Assembly: GCA_964482205.1 (NCBI GenBank)
Contig: CAYZWI010000003.1
Coordinates: 248,001-312,000, forward strand
DNA from: JAZDGX01 sp964482205
Lineage (GTDB): Bacteria > Eisenbacteria > RBG-16-71-46 > CAIMUX01 > WJJG01
Reading direction: 5' to 3'
DNA: 64,000 bases
Of the stretch, positions 47,588 to 55,635 are shown piece by piece. The position numbers and the translations under genes were made by a program. Numbering within the stretch: the first letter of the stretch is position 1; each line of letters begins with the position of its first letter. Under the pieces are notes generated by a model. The model saw nothing but the letters and a program-made list of their open reading frames with translations, was not told the origin of the DNA and searched no databases.

Positions 47588-50128
47588 CTACGCGGCCAGC
47601 TCGCGCAACGCGCCTGACAGCGCCCTCCGCAAGTCGGCGAAGGACTGGGACAGCGGCTCGAAGAGCATTCGCGCCTTTCGCAGCTCGCCCGCCCGTCCCA
47701 TGTTCTCCACTTGCTGGGCCAAGGCGACGGCCGGTTGCCCGCAGAAGGTCGCGGCCGAGCTCTTCAGCGTGTGCGCGGAGCGTTCGACCACCTTCGGGTC
47801 GCCGGATTGAATTGCCGCTTGCAGCCGCTCGAGCTCTCCCGGCAGCTCTCGCAGAAAGACCTCAGCCGTTTCGGCGAAGAATTCCCGATCGCCCTCGAAA
47901 TGCGCCATCGCGCCTTCAAGATCGAACGCCAATGACGAATGGGCCGCGAGGGGCGTGATGGATCGCGCTTCCGGCAGGTCCCCGACAGGATGACCGCCCG
48001 CGGCCGGTTGATTCGCCTCCGGGACGGCCGCCGGACAGCCGGCTCCTCGGTCGTGGGTGGATTCCTCTGCCGCGCATTGCTGCTCGCCAGAATGCGAGGC
48101 GTTCATCTCCGCAGTGTTGGCGGTCGCCGACGGGGATGTCTTCCTGCTCAAGCGGGTCAAGGTATCGTCCATCACCCGGAAGAGGCGCTTGGGATCGATC
48201 GGCTTCGACACATAGTCGTCCATCCCGGCTTCCAGGCACCGCTCGCGATCGCCCTTCATCGCGTGGGCCGTCATCGCGATGATGGGTGTGTGCGCGCCGG
48301 TGCTCCGTTCTCGTTCGCGGATCAAGCCGGTCGCCTGCAGCCCGTCCATCTCCGGCATCTGGACATCCATCAGCACGCAGTCGTAGCGATCCTTCTCGAG
48401 AGCCGAGACCGCCGCCTTTCCGCTGCCCGCCACCGTGACTTCATGGCCTTGGTTCTCGAGCAGCCGTCTTGCCAGCTTCTGATTGACGGGGTTGTCCTCG
48501 ACCAGCAGCAGGCGCAAGCGCGCCCGTCCTTCCCGCAGCGAATGGCGCGTGAGCAGATGGCCGTCCGCGGGCAACGTCGAGCCGAACAGCACGAGGATGG
48601 CATCGAGCAGGTGCGACTGGCTGACCGGCTTCGTGAGATAGGCTTCGATGCCCAGATCGCGGCAACGGCTGGCATCGCCGCGCAGGCCGCTGGAAGTCAG
48701 CAGCACGATCTTGACCGAGGCGAACTCGGGGCAACTGCGCACGCGTTCGGCCACTTCGAAGCCATCCATGACCGGCATCGCCGCATCGAGAAGGATCAAC
48801 TGGACCGGATGGCCCGCCGCACGCTGCCGCCACAGGATCGCAAGCGCTTCAGGCCCGTTGGCCGCCAGCACCGGGCCCATCTTCCAGGCGCGCAGTTGTT
48901 CCTCATAGATGCGCCGGTTGGTCGAATGATCGTCGACGACCAAAGCGGTCAGCCCCCGCAGTCCCGCGGGATCGGCCATCGTGCGGCGCAGATCCCCTTC
49001 CGATCCCGGCCGCAGGGCGATCGTGAAATGGAAGGTGCTCCCCCGTCCCATCTCGCTCTCCACCCATAGGCGGCCATTCATCAGCGCGATCAGGCGCGAA
49101 CAGATCGTGAGTCCCAATCCCGTCCCGCCCGCGCCGCTCAAGCGCGCGTTGTCCGATTGCACGAAGGTCTGGAAGATCCGCTCGCGATCTTGCGGGCGGA
49201 TCCCGCAACCGCTGTCGGCGACCGTGAAGTGCAGCAGCGGCTCCCCCGCCGGCCCCGTCTCGCCTTGCACTTCGACGGTGATCTCACCCCGTTCGGTGAA
49301 CTTGATCGCGTTGCCGACGAGATTGACCACGATCTGGCGCAGGCGTCCCGGATCACCGATCCAGGCATCGGAAACGGGAGGCGGCACCCGCAAGGCCAAC
49401 TCGATGTTCTTCTCGTGCGCGCGCAGCGCGAACGGCTTCACCGCTTCCGACAGGCAGTCGCGCAGGCTGAAGTGAATCGATTCGAAGTCGAGCTTGCCCG
49501 CCTCGATCTTGGAGAAGTCGAGGATATCATTGATCAGCGCCAGCAGCCCCTCCGCCGAGCTCTTGACCAATTCCAGGTACTCGCGCTGCTCGGCGGTCAA
49601 CTCGGTCTGCAGGGCGAGGTGGGTCATGCCGATGATCCCGTTCATCGGCGTGCGGATCTCGTGGCTCATGTTGGCGAGGAACTCGCTCTTGCCACGGCTC
49701 GCCGCTTCGGCCGCCTCGCGGGCGCCGATGAGCTCAGTGACATCGACGAACGATTCCATCCCGCCGATGGTGCGCCCCTCGGCATCCTTGATGAACCCGG
49801 CATTCTTGAGGACGGTGAGCTTGCGCCCATCCTTCGTCCTGCACACGCACTGCTTCTCGAAGATCGGTTCCACGCGGTCGGGTTGAAAGAGGCCGCAGGC
49901 CGTGAGGCAAGGCTCTCCCCGCAGAATCGAGCAGGGCTGCCCGAGGACTTCCTCGCGAGTGAATCCGGTCACCGCATAGAACTTCGGATTTGCGCTGGTG
50001 ATCCGCTTCTCGTTGTCCACCGTGAAAATCGCCGTGGCGGCGAGGTCGAGGAGTTGGCGTTGGACTTCGGCCGTTTGTTCCGCGGCTTGTCGCCCATCCA
50101 CATTCGCACGGAATTCGTTACGGTCCAT
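47588..50128 (-). CDS. hybrid histidine kinase (PAS-HisKA-HATPase-REC-REC-HPt)
   Basis: About 846 aa, soluble. Domains in order: PAS (~25-135) with a Cys-rich insert (GQPCSILRGEPCLTACG, KQCVCR); HisKA with His156 in NMSHEIRTPMNG; HATPase with NLVGNAIKFT and GTGLGLTI; receiver 1 (LILLDAAMPVMDG); receiver 2 (VLMDVQMPEMDG); and an HPt domain with SAHTLKSSAATF. This is a full phosphorelay in one chain (BarA/TorS-like). The Cys set in the PAS domain occurs in other kinases and sigma-54 activators and may sense redox or bind an iron-sulfur cluster. Start ATG 50128 has GGAGAGG. No regulator gene is adjacent. Confidence 0.92.
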   Translation of the reverse strand: MDRNEFRANVDGRQAAEQTAEVQRQLLDLAATAIFTVDNEKRITSANPKFYAVTGFTREEVLGQPCSILRGEPCLTACGLFQPDRVEPIFEKQCVCRTKDGRKLTVLKNAGFIKDAEGRTIGGMESFVDVTELIGAREAAEAASRGKSEFLANMSHEIRTPMNGIIGMTHLALQTELTAEQREYLELVKSSAEGLLALINDILDFSKIEAGKLDFESIHFSLRDCLSEAVKPFALRAHEKNIELALRVPPPVSDAWIGDPGRLRQIVVNLVGNAIKFTERGEITVEVQGETGPAGEPLLHFTVADSGCGIRPQDRERIFQTFVQSDNARLSGAGGTGLGLTICSRLIALMNGRLWVESEMGRGSTFHFTIALRPGSEGDLRRTMADPAGLRGLTALVVDDHSTNRRIYEEQLRAWKMGPVLAANGPEALAILWRQRAAGHPVQLILLDAAMPVMDGFEVAERVRSCPEFASVKIVLLTSSGLRGDASRCRDLGIEAYLTKPVSQSHLLDAILVLFGSTLPADGHLLTRHSLREGRARLRLLLVEDNPVNQKLARRLLENQGHEVTVAGSGKAAVSALEKDRYDCVLMDVQMPEMDGLQATGLIRERERSTGAHTPIIAMTAHAMKGDRERCLEAGMDDYVSKPIDPKRLFRVMDDTLTRLSRKTSPSATANTAEMNASHSGEQQCAAEESTHDRGAGCPAAVPEANQPAAGGHPVGDLPEARSITPLAAHSSLAFDLEGAMAHFEGDREFFAETAEVFLRELPGELERLQAAIQSGDPKVVERSAHTLKSSAATFCGQPAVALAQQVENMGRAGELRKARMLFEPLSQSFADLRRALSGALRELAA

Positions 50129-50159
50129 CTTGGCCTCTCCAAGGTCGAACGATCGCGGG

Positions 50160-50180
50160 ACCCGGCGAAAAGAGCCGGGT
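50160..50180 (-). promoter_or_regulatory. leader hairpin upstream of the histidine kinase
   Basis: Arms ACCCGGC / GCCGGGT with a seven-base loop, 31 bases before the kinase ATG. There is no U-tract on the minus strand. It could be a leader control hairpin or a weak terminator of upstream transcription. Confidence 0.35.
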
Positions 50181-50353
50181 TCCGATTCCCCTTTCACGCC
50201 ATGCGTCTGTTAATGGATCGGATTCATGAAAGCGGGAGCAAAGGAGGCCGGCGGAAAGGCCGGAGAGAACGGCTGTCTGCAGCCCTTCCACTGCCCGGCG
50301 AGGATCGAGGGAAATGGCGGAGAGGATCCATTGGGGCCGGCTTCCCCGTCCCC

Positions 50354-50380
50354 GGCCGGGGGCGCGCAACGCCCGCGGCC
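50354..50380 (-). terminator. hairpin after the exported glycosyltransferase-like gene
   Basis: Arms GGCCGGGGGCG and CGCCCGCGGCC, one mismatch in 11, loop CGCAA, about 38 bases beyond the stop of the minus-strand gene. No U-tract. Confidence 0.45.
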
Positions 50381-50417
50381 AGGACGAATCGCATTCGCGG
50401 CAGCGGAGGAGGTTGGG

Positions 50418-51410
50418 CTAGAACCGCGCCTTCATCCAGCTCTTCAACTCGTCGGAAGCGCGCAGTTCCTTTTCCCACCCGGGGCGCCTGAAGAACATGT
50501 CGTGGCGGCAGGTCACGACATCGTCCAGCCGCTTGGGCCGCTTGGGATCGGGGATCAGATGCTGAAGGCTGAGCGGGTAATTGATGCCTGCGCCGTACAG
50601 CTTGATTTCGCCGCGCTTCAAGTCTCTGCAGATCATCGCCGAGAAAACCGCCTGATGAAAGAGCGCGCGCTTGTCGAAATCCTGGCGCACCAATTCCACG
50701 ACCCGCTTGGTCCCGCAGAGCGTTTCAAAGGCAGCCGACCAGGCCTGGAGAATCCCCCGTCCGGGACGCACGACGAGCAGGCCGGTATTCACATACGCCC
50801 GCAAGGTGCGGTCGTCGATCAAGGATTGGACGGGAAACACGGAAGCTGTGGGGACTCCCAAAGTCTCATAGAGCGTCTGCCAGTAGAGGTCCAGCGGCTC
50901 TGCCTGCATGGAACCGACGCGTTGCAGGAAGACCGGCGTGCACCCGAGAGAGACTTCGAGCGGCAAGGCGAGCGCGGAGAGGTCGTTCAAGACGATGGTG
51001 TCCGAATCCATCCACACCAGGAATTCCGCCTGGCCTTGCGCTTCTGTTTCCGCGAGGGCGGCGGCGCTGCAGATGCCCCCGCCCTTGTAGGCAGCCATGC
51101 TTCTGGGCGTCTCGCTGACTCGCGTTTCCACCTGGGCCGCACGGGCGCGCTCGTCCCGGCCCTCGATGAGTCTCACGGACGGACTGAGGTAGATACGAAT
51201 GGGAGTGGCGCTGCTCGGGCCTCCGAATTGCCGCACGCTCTCCGCGAGGGAAAGCGCCCAATCCAACTGCTGGGGTGCGGCCGCATAGGTGGCGATGACC
51301 ATCGAACCTGTTGCCGGCTGGGCCGCGCTCCCCACGGACGCGATGAACAGGAGCATCATCGCCAGGAAAGCCAAGGATCCGAAAGCCCCGCCAAACCGTT
51401 GTCGATTCAT
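50418..51410 (-). CDS. exported glycosyltransferase-like protein
   Basis: About 330 aa. A signal peptide (about 1-30, ending VGSAA) precedes a domain of GT-A appearance: FLVWMDSDTIVLND holds a DxD motif that binds Mn2+/nucleotide sugar in this fold, preceded by AAYKGGGICSAAALAE and followed by VNTGLLVVRPG. These pieces resemble family-8-type or related transferases, which normally act in the cytoplasm; an exported form is unusual since nucleotide sugars are absent from the periplasm. Start ATG 51410 follows GGGAGG. Substrate unknown. Confidence 0.65.
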   Translation of the reverse strand: MNRQRFGGAFGSLAFLAMMLLFIASVGSAAQPATGSMVIATYAAAPQQLDWALSLAESVRQFGGPSSATPIRIYLSPSVRLIEGRDERARAAQVETRVSETPRSMAAYKGGGICSAAALAETEAQGQAEFLVWMDSDTIVLNDLSALALPLEVSLGCTPVFLQRVGSMQAEPLDLYWQTLYETLGVPTASVFPVQSLIDDRTLRAYVNTGLLVVRPGRGILQAWSAAFETLCGTKRVVELVRQDFDKRALFHQAVFSAMICRDLKRGEIKLYGAGINYPLSLQHLIPDPKRPKRLDDVVTCRHDMFFRRPGWEKELRASDELKSWMKARF

Positions 51411-51793
51411 CGCCTTGCCTCCCATCGTCTTCTCGCGCTCCTTTCCAACTTGCTCGATGAACCCAGGCCTCGCAGGCTCCTTCGCCCGCGTGAAACCCGG
51501 GAGAAGCCTTTCACCCTTATCGGCCGGCCAAGTTTCTTCGTGGACCCTGAAAGAAGCGACCTTACCTGCCGCGGATCGCGAGCATCAAGGGTCTCGATGA
51601 CCTGGGCGCCAGTGCCCCGCGACGCCTGCGCCTGCCCGCCTTCCCCGTCGCCGGCGCCTGGATGCTTCTCTCGATTGGACGCCCCTCGCCCACATGACGA
51701 ACCGCCGGCCATCGCATGGATGACCGGCGGCCAACTCTCATCGCCGCGCCAAGCACGGGGCGCTTTAGCGAAGGCGATCGTTCCTGCGCCTGC
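51411..51793. other. intergenic region, about 380 bp
   Basis: Between two minus-strand genes. It holds an inverted repeat CCGCCGG / CCGGCGG (51702-51708 and 51724-51730), about 65 bases past the stop of the upstream gene, a possible terminator without U-tract. Frames here are Arg/Ser-rich and not protein-like. Nothing else seen. Confidence 0.4.
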
Positions 51794-52960
51794 CTACTTC
51801 AAGCGCACGATTCTGCGAACTTCCTCATGGCTGTCCGAATGCGCGCGGACCCAATAGTTGCCTGCGGGAACGGGCCTGCCCGAGTCGTCCGTCCAGGAGA
51901 ATTCGAAGACCGAACCCTGGCTCGAGGCGGGAATCTCCGAAGAATGGATCCGGCGTCCGGTGATATCGAGCACTTCGATCTTCCAAGGATTGCCTTGCTC
52001 GGAAGGCAGGCTCATTTGCAGGGAGTTCCCTGTGGAAGGGTTGCCCTGCAAGGCGAAGTCGTTTTGCGGCGCAAATGCCGCGAGCGTGCCCCCGCCGCGC
52101 ATCCCCCCCTGATCTTCGATGAACAACGAAACCCACTCCCCGGTGATCGCATCGAAGGCGAACGCCCATTTGTTGTTGAAGCCCAGAGCGACATTCCCGC
52201 CCGCGGAGCCATCCAGGATCTCTTCCTCGTGCGAAGTCCAGGTCTGCAGATGACCGCTATACGCGTATGCCTGGGTCTTGTTCCAGATCAGCGCCACCTT
52301 TCCGGAACCGCTGGCGCTCAAACCGTTCAGAGCATCGCTAAACGAGCACGCGATCCAACCCCCTGCGCTCGGGTCATACACCTGGACCTCATGCGCACAA
52401 TACACGAGGCCGAGCCCTTGCTCGGCCATGCCTCCTAGAGGAGCGGAGCCGAGATCGACTCCCGCCCAGGCGTTTTGATTGCCTCGATAGGCAATTCCCC
52501 GCTGATTGGTCCAGACGATTCCGAAAGTGCAGCAGGAGCCGGCGCCCAGCACTCGCTCTCCCGGGCGCAGATCCTCGACCGCCCAGTTGTTCCAGATGGA
52601 CGAGATCCCATAGCAGGCCTGATCCGTGCACAAGACAGCCACGGGGCCATCCATGTCAACGCGTTCGACATCGCCGACATACGTTCGGCTGAACCACTGC
52701 CCGGTCAACGGATTGTAGACATAGAGCCGCTCGGTGGTGATCACCAGTCCAAGATTGGCGCTCGTTCCATGCCTGATCGGTTGGCCGGAAAGCAGGATCG
52801 TCGACCAGGAGAGCGTGTTGGTGCTGTATCCGCGCGCGAAGTGATCGGTATACAGAATGGTCAGGTCTCCGTTGGCCGAACCTTCGATTGCCAGACAGGG
52901 AGCCACGAGCAGGAACGAGACGAGCGCGACGGCGCAGAGCCGTACCACCATAGACCGCAT
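51794..52960 (-). CDS. secreted protein with C-terminal sorting module, function unknown
   Basis: About 388 aa. Signal peptide about 1-24 (ending CLA). The middle is made of repeated beta-strand units with Trp/Tyr and turn motifs (LYVYNPLTGQWFSRTYV, VQVYDPSAGGWIACSF, FAFDAITGEWVSLF), a propeller-like pattern in which each unit runs about 45-50 residues. The last ~85 residues are a FlgD-like sandwich (GNPSTGNSLQMSLP, VLDITGRRIHSSEI, GRPVPAGNYWVRA...IVRLK). Start ATG 52960 follows GGGGGAAGC; the longer frame upstream overlaps the promoter. Confidence 0.8.
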   Translation of the reverse strand: MRSMVVRLCAVALVSFLLVAPCLAIEGSANGDLTILYTDHFARGYSTNTLSWSTILLSGQPIRHGTSANLGLVITTERLYVYNPLTGQWFSRTYVGDVERVDMDGPVAVLCTDQACYGISSIWNNWAVEDLRPGERVLGAGSCCTFGIVWTNQRGIAYRGNQNAWAGVDLGSAPLGGMAEQGLGLVYCAHEVQVYDPSAGGWIACSFSDALNGLSASGSGKVALIWNKTQAYAYSGHLQTWTSHEEEILDGSAGGNVALGFNNKWAFAFDAITGEWVSLFIEDQGGMRGGGTLAAFAPQNDFALQGNPSTGNSLQMSLPSEQGNPWKIEVLDITGRRIHSSEIPASSQGSVFEFSWTDDSGRPVPAGNYWVRAHSDSHEEVRRIVRLK

Positions 52961-53122
52961 GCTTCCCCCGGTGTTGTACGTCCAAGTTCTCAAGCTGCAA
53001 AAGAGGCAGAGACTGCCCCATTTGCCCGGGATCGGAACGGTCGGCCTCTGAGGAACAACGAGATGCGTCAAGTTCGAGAAATGGCGCCCACAACCTGAGC
53101 TCCCGGGCCATTTCTGTTTCTC

Positions 53123-53151
53123 ATTATAACCGCTGCCAGGAATCCAGTTAA
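53123..53151 (-). promoter_or_regulatory. sigma-70 promoter for the propeller-like secreted protein
   Basis: On the minus strand TTAACT (53151-53146, four of six), 17 bases, TATAAT (53128-53123, perfect). It predicts a leader of about 155 bases before ATG 52960. Confidence 0.55.
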
Positions 53152-53333
53152 AGTGAAATCCTGTTGCAGCCCTGGGCCCCGGTCTGCGTTCAAGACGCCC
53201 GGACCCGCTGGCCTGGATTGAAGGCTTGGCCGACCCTATTCCGGTATCGGCAGGAAAGCGCCGGGCTCGACCGGGTGGATCGAAGATTCGGATATCTTCT
53301 CGGTTGAAGGAAGCCAGACGAGCCAATCTCCTG

Positions 53334-53358
53334 GTTCATGCAATAAAATTGCATGAAC
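53334..53358. repeat. perfect 11-bp inverted repeat, 3-base spacer
   Basis: Arms GTTCATGCAAT and ATTGCATGAAC around AAA, AT-rich against the local GC background. It is 163 bases upstream of the secreted thioredoxin-fold gene and about 180 bases upstream of the divergent promoter. Good candidate for a regulator operator; it may also fold as an RNA hairpin. Confidence 0.5.
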
Positions 53359-53521
53359 GAACCAGCACTCCCGGGCACTCTCATCGAAGTCGCCCTGGCA
53401 CCTGCGCACTTCTGGAAGATTCGCGTCCGCTCGGCTATCTTTCCCGAGTTCTGCATCTCAAATGGCGCAACAGACCGGAAAGGCAGGGAATGCGGGTCTT
53501 TCCGGAAAGGAGGACAACAGC

Positions 53522-55528
53522 ATGCGATTCTGGACCGCCCACTCGCTCCTGGCTCTCTCTCTCTTCCTGCTCTCTTCCACGGCCGACGCTCAGTACCCGC
53601 GCGGGGTTCTGGCGGAAGACTGCACGGCGACGTGGTGCGGATACTGCCCGTATGCCTACCAGGGCCTCGAGGTGATGAAGAACCGCTATGACGCGACGGA
53701 ATTCAACTCCACCCGCTACTACGCGACAAGCGGTGGACTGGGCACGGCCGAGATGGACGCCCGCATCGACTACTACGGAGTCACTGGCTTCCCCACCGTG
53801 CTTTTCGACGGCATGTTCGAAGTCGGAGGCGGCTCCGTCGAGATTGCGACGGGATCGCAATACGATCCCATCGTCGCGGCCGAGATCGGACGCCCTTCGC
53901 CCTTCAAGATCACGATCAACAGCGTCGATCTCGTTCAGCCTTCAGGATCCATCGACTTCGATGTGGAAGTGATGGAGACGCTCGCGAGCATCGCGAACAC
54001 CCAGATCCGCGTCCTGATCATGGAAAACAATGTCACCTACAGCGGAACCACCTACACGGATGTGACCAGGGATGTGCTCCCGGTGACGACCTTGACCGTC
54101 TCCCAACTCGAACAGGTCCAGAATGTCAGCCTGAACTTCACTCTTCCGGCCGGTTGGAAGACCGCGGATTTGTGGGCGGCCGTCTTCGTTCAGAAAGACA
54201 CTACGAAGGAGATCCTGCAGTCGGCCAGCACGCGCCCGGCGCCCGCGTACTCGCTGCGCTATTGGGCAAAGGACGAGAAGGCAGTCGTGCGGCCCTCCCA
54301 TTCGGGCTTGTATGAATTTCCCGAGTTCGCCGTCTTCAATCTCGGCACCCAGCCGGACGTGATCCGCGCGACGCTGCAGCCGGGCACGCTTCCCAGCGGC
54401 TGGACTTGCGTCTTCACCGACGGCCTGACCGAATACACCGACTATGCGGATCTCGCCCTGAACCCGGGCGAATCGCGCATCTTTCGCATGAAGATCGGCG
54501 TGGGCGACGCGGGCTACGCAGCTCCGAAGGTCGTGCTCAGCTCCGTCAATCAGCCGGGCAAGACGCGCACGATTCCCTACGCGCTCATCACGGATGACCT
54601 GCAAGTGCTGATCGTGGACGACGACGGCAGCGCGGCCTACGAGACCTACTACCAGGACGCGCTCACGCAGGCGGGCGTCAGCTACGGCGTGTGGCCCGCC
54701 ATTGCCGGGCAGGTGAAATCCACCGATCTCGCGCAGTTCGATGCGGTCGTGTGGGAGCTGGGCTTGATGTACCCGACCCTGACCGCCAGCGACCGCTCCG
54801 CGCTCGGCACCTATCTCAGCGGAGGCGGCCGCCTCTTCATCACCGGCCAGGAACTGGGCTGGGAGATGAACGATTCCGGGGGCGCGGCGTATTCGTGGTA
54901 CCAGAACTACCTGCATGTGAACTTCACGAACGACGACGCGAACCGCAACATCTTGAACGGCGTGGCGGGCGATCCCATCTCCGACGGCATGACGCTCAAC
55001 CTGAATGCGACGCTCAATCCCTATCCCGACATCATCACGCCGCGCGATGCGATGGCGACCACGATCTTCACCTACTCGGGCACCTCGAACTCCGGCGCGG
55101 TGCGGGTCGACACGGGCGCGTATCGCGTCGTGTACCTGGCGTTCGGCTACGAAGCGATCACCACGATCGAGAACCGGCGCCTGCTCCTCGCGCGGGCCAT
55201 CGAGTGGTTGGGAGTCTCCTCGGCCGGTGCTCCCGAGCCGCAAGCCTCCGCGCTTCTGTCGGTGCGCGCGTACCCGAATCCGGCTCCCGGCGGCGCGGTT
55301 CTCACCTACCACCTGCCGGCGCGCGGCGAAGTCCGCTTGAGCATCATCCGTCCCGACGGCGGCGTGCTGCGCACGGTGAAGGCGGGCGTCGAACAGGCGG
55401 GCACGCATTCGGTCGCGTGGGATGGAAGGGACAGCCAGGGCGCGTCCGCGGCCGCGGGCATCTACTTCTACCGCTTGGAGACGCAGGGCAACGAGGACCT
55501 GGGCGGGAAGCTCATCCTCATGCGCTAG
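53522..55528 (+). CDS. secreted thioredoxin-fold protein with VDD domain and sorting module
   Basis: About 668 aa. Signal peptide about 1-23 (ending ADAQ). Residues ~25-130 form a thioredoxin-like domain with ATWCGYCPYA (CxxC site) and the cis-Pro region GFPTVLFDG. From ~360 a domain opens VLIVDDDGS and continues FDAVVWELG, LGTYLSGGGRLFITG, matching the pattern in the lipoprotein at 1525-3762. The last ~90 residues are FlgD-like (YPNPAPGGAVLTYHLP...VAWDGRDSQGASAAAGIYFY...KLILMR). ATG 53522 follows AAGGAGG. The CGYC site suggests a surface thiol-disulfide role, unproven. Confidence 0.88.
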   Translation: MRFWTAHSLLALSLFLLSSTADAQYPRGVLAEDCTATWCGYCPYAYQGLEVMKNRYDATEFNSTRYYATSGGLGTAEMDARIDYYGVTGFPTVLFDGMFEVGGGSVEIATGSQYDPIVAAEIGRPSPFKITINSVDLVQPSGSIDFDVEVMETLASIANTQIRVLIMENNVTYSGTTYTDVTRDVLPVTTLTVSQLEQVQNVSLNFTLPAGWKTADLWAAVFVQKDTTKEILQSASTRPAPAYSLRYWAKDEKAVVRPSHSGLYEFPEFAVFNLGTQPDVIRATLQPGTLPSGWTCVFTDGLTEYTDYADLALNPGESRIFRMKIGVGDAGYAAPKVVLSSVNQPGKTRTIPYALITDDLQVLIVDDDGSAAYETYYQDALTQAGVSYGVWPAIAGQVKSTDLAQFDAVVWELGLMYPTLTASDRSALGTYLSGGGRLFITGQELGWEMNDSGGAAYSWYQNYLHVNFTNDDANRNILNGVAGDPISDGMTLNLNATLNPYPDIITPRDAMATTIFTYSGTSNSGAVRVDTGAYRVVYLAFGYEAITTIENRRLLLARAIEWLGVSSAGAPEPQASALLSVRAYPNPAPGGAVLTYHLPARGEVRLSIIRPDGGVLRTVKAGVEQAGTHSVAWDGRDSQGASAAAGIYFYRLETQGNEDLGGKLILMR

Positions 55529-55546
55529 GTCATGGAGTCGTAGATG

Positions 55547-55583
55547 CGGGAGGCCGGCAGATCAGCCGGCCTCCCGTTTTCTT
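55547..55583 (+). terminator. intrinsic terminator after the thioredoxin-fold gene
   Basis: Perfect 12-base arms CGGGAGGCCGGC / GCCGGCCTCCCG with a six-base loop, then TTTTCTT. It begins 19 bases after the stop. The best intrinsic terminator in the window; it also separates the convergent minus-strand gene. Confidence 0.9.
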
Positions 55584-55635
55584 GCCCCGATTTCTCCGGC
55601 TTGTTGCCCCCGGCCTCGGTGGCTTCTCCGCGCCT

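Larger units (their letters stand above)
52961..53521. other. divergent intergenic region, about 560 bp
   Basis: Lies between two divergent secreted-protein genes. It contains a sigma-70 promoter for the minus-strand gene (53123-53151) and an AT-rich perfect inverted repeat (53334-53358), both listed separately. No gene seen. Confidence 0.5.

Noticed and set aside
50160..50180. Known riboswitch class in the histidine kinase leader
   Set aside because: Only a simple seven-base-pair hairpin; no conserved riboswitch sequence recognised.
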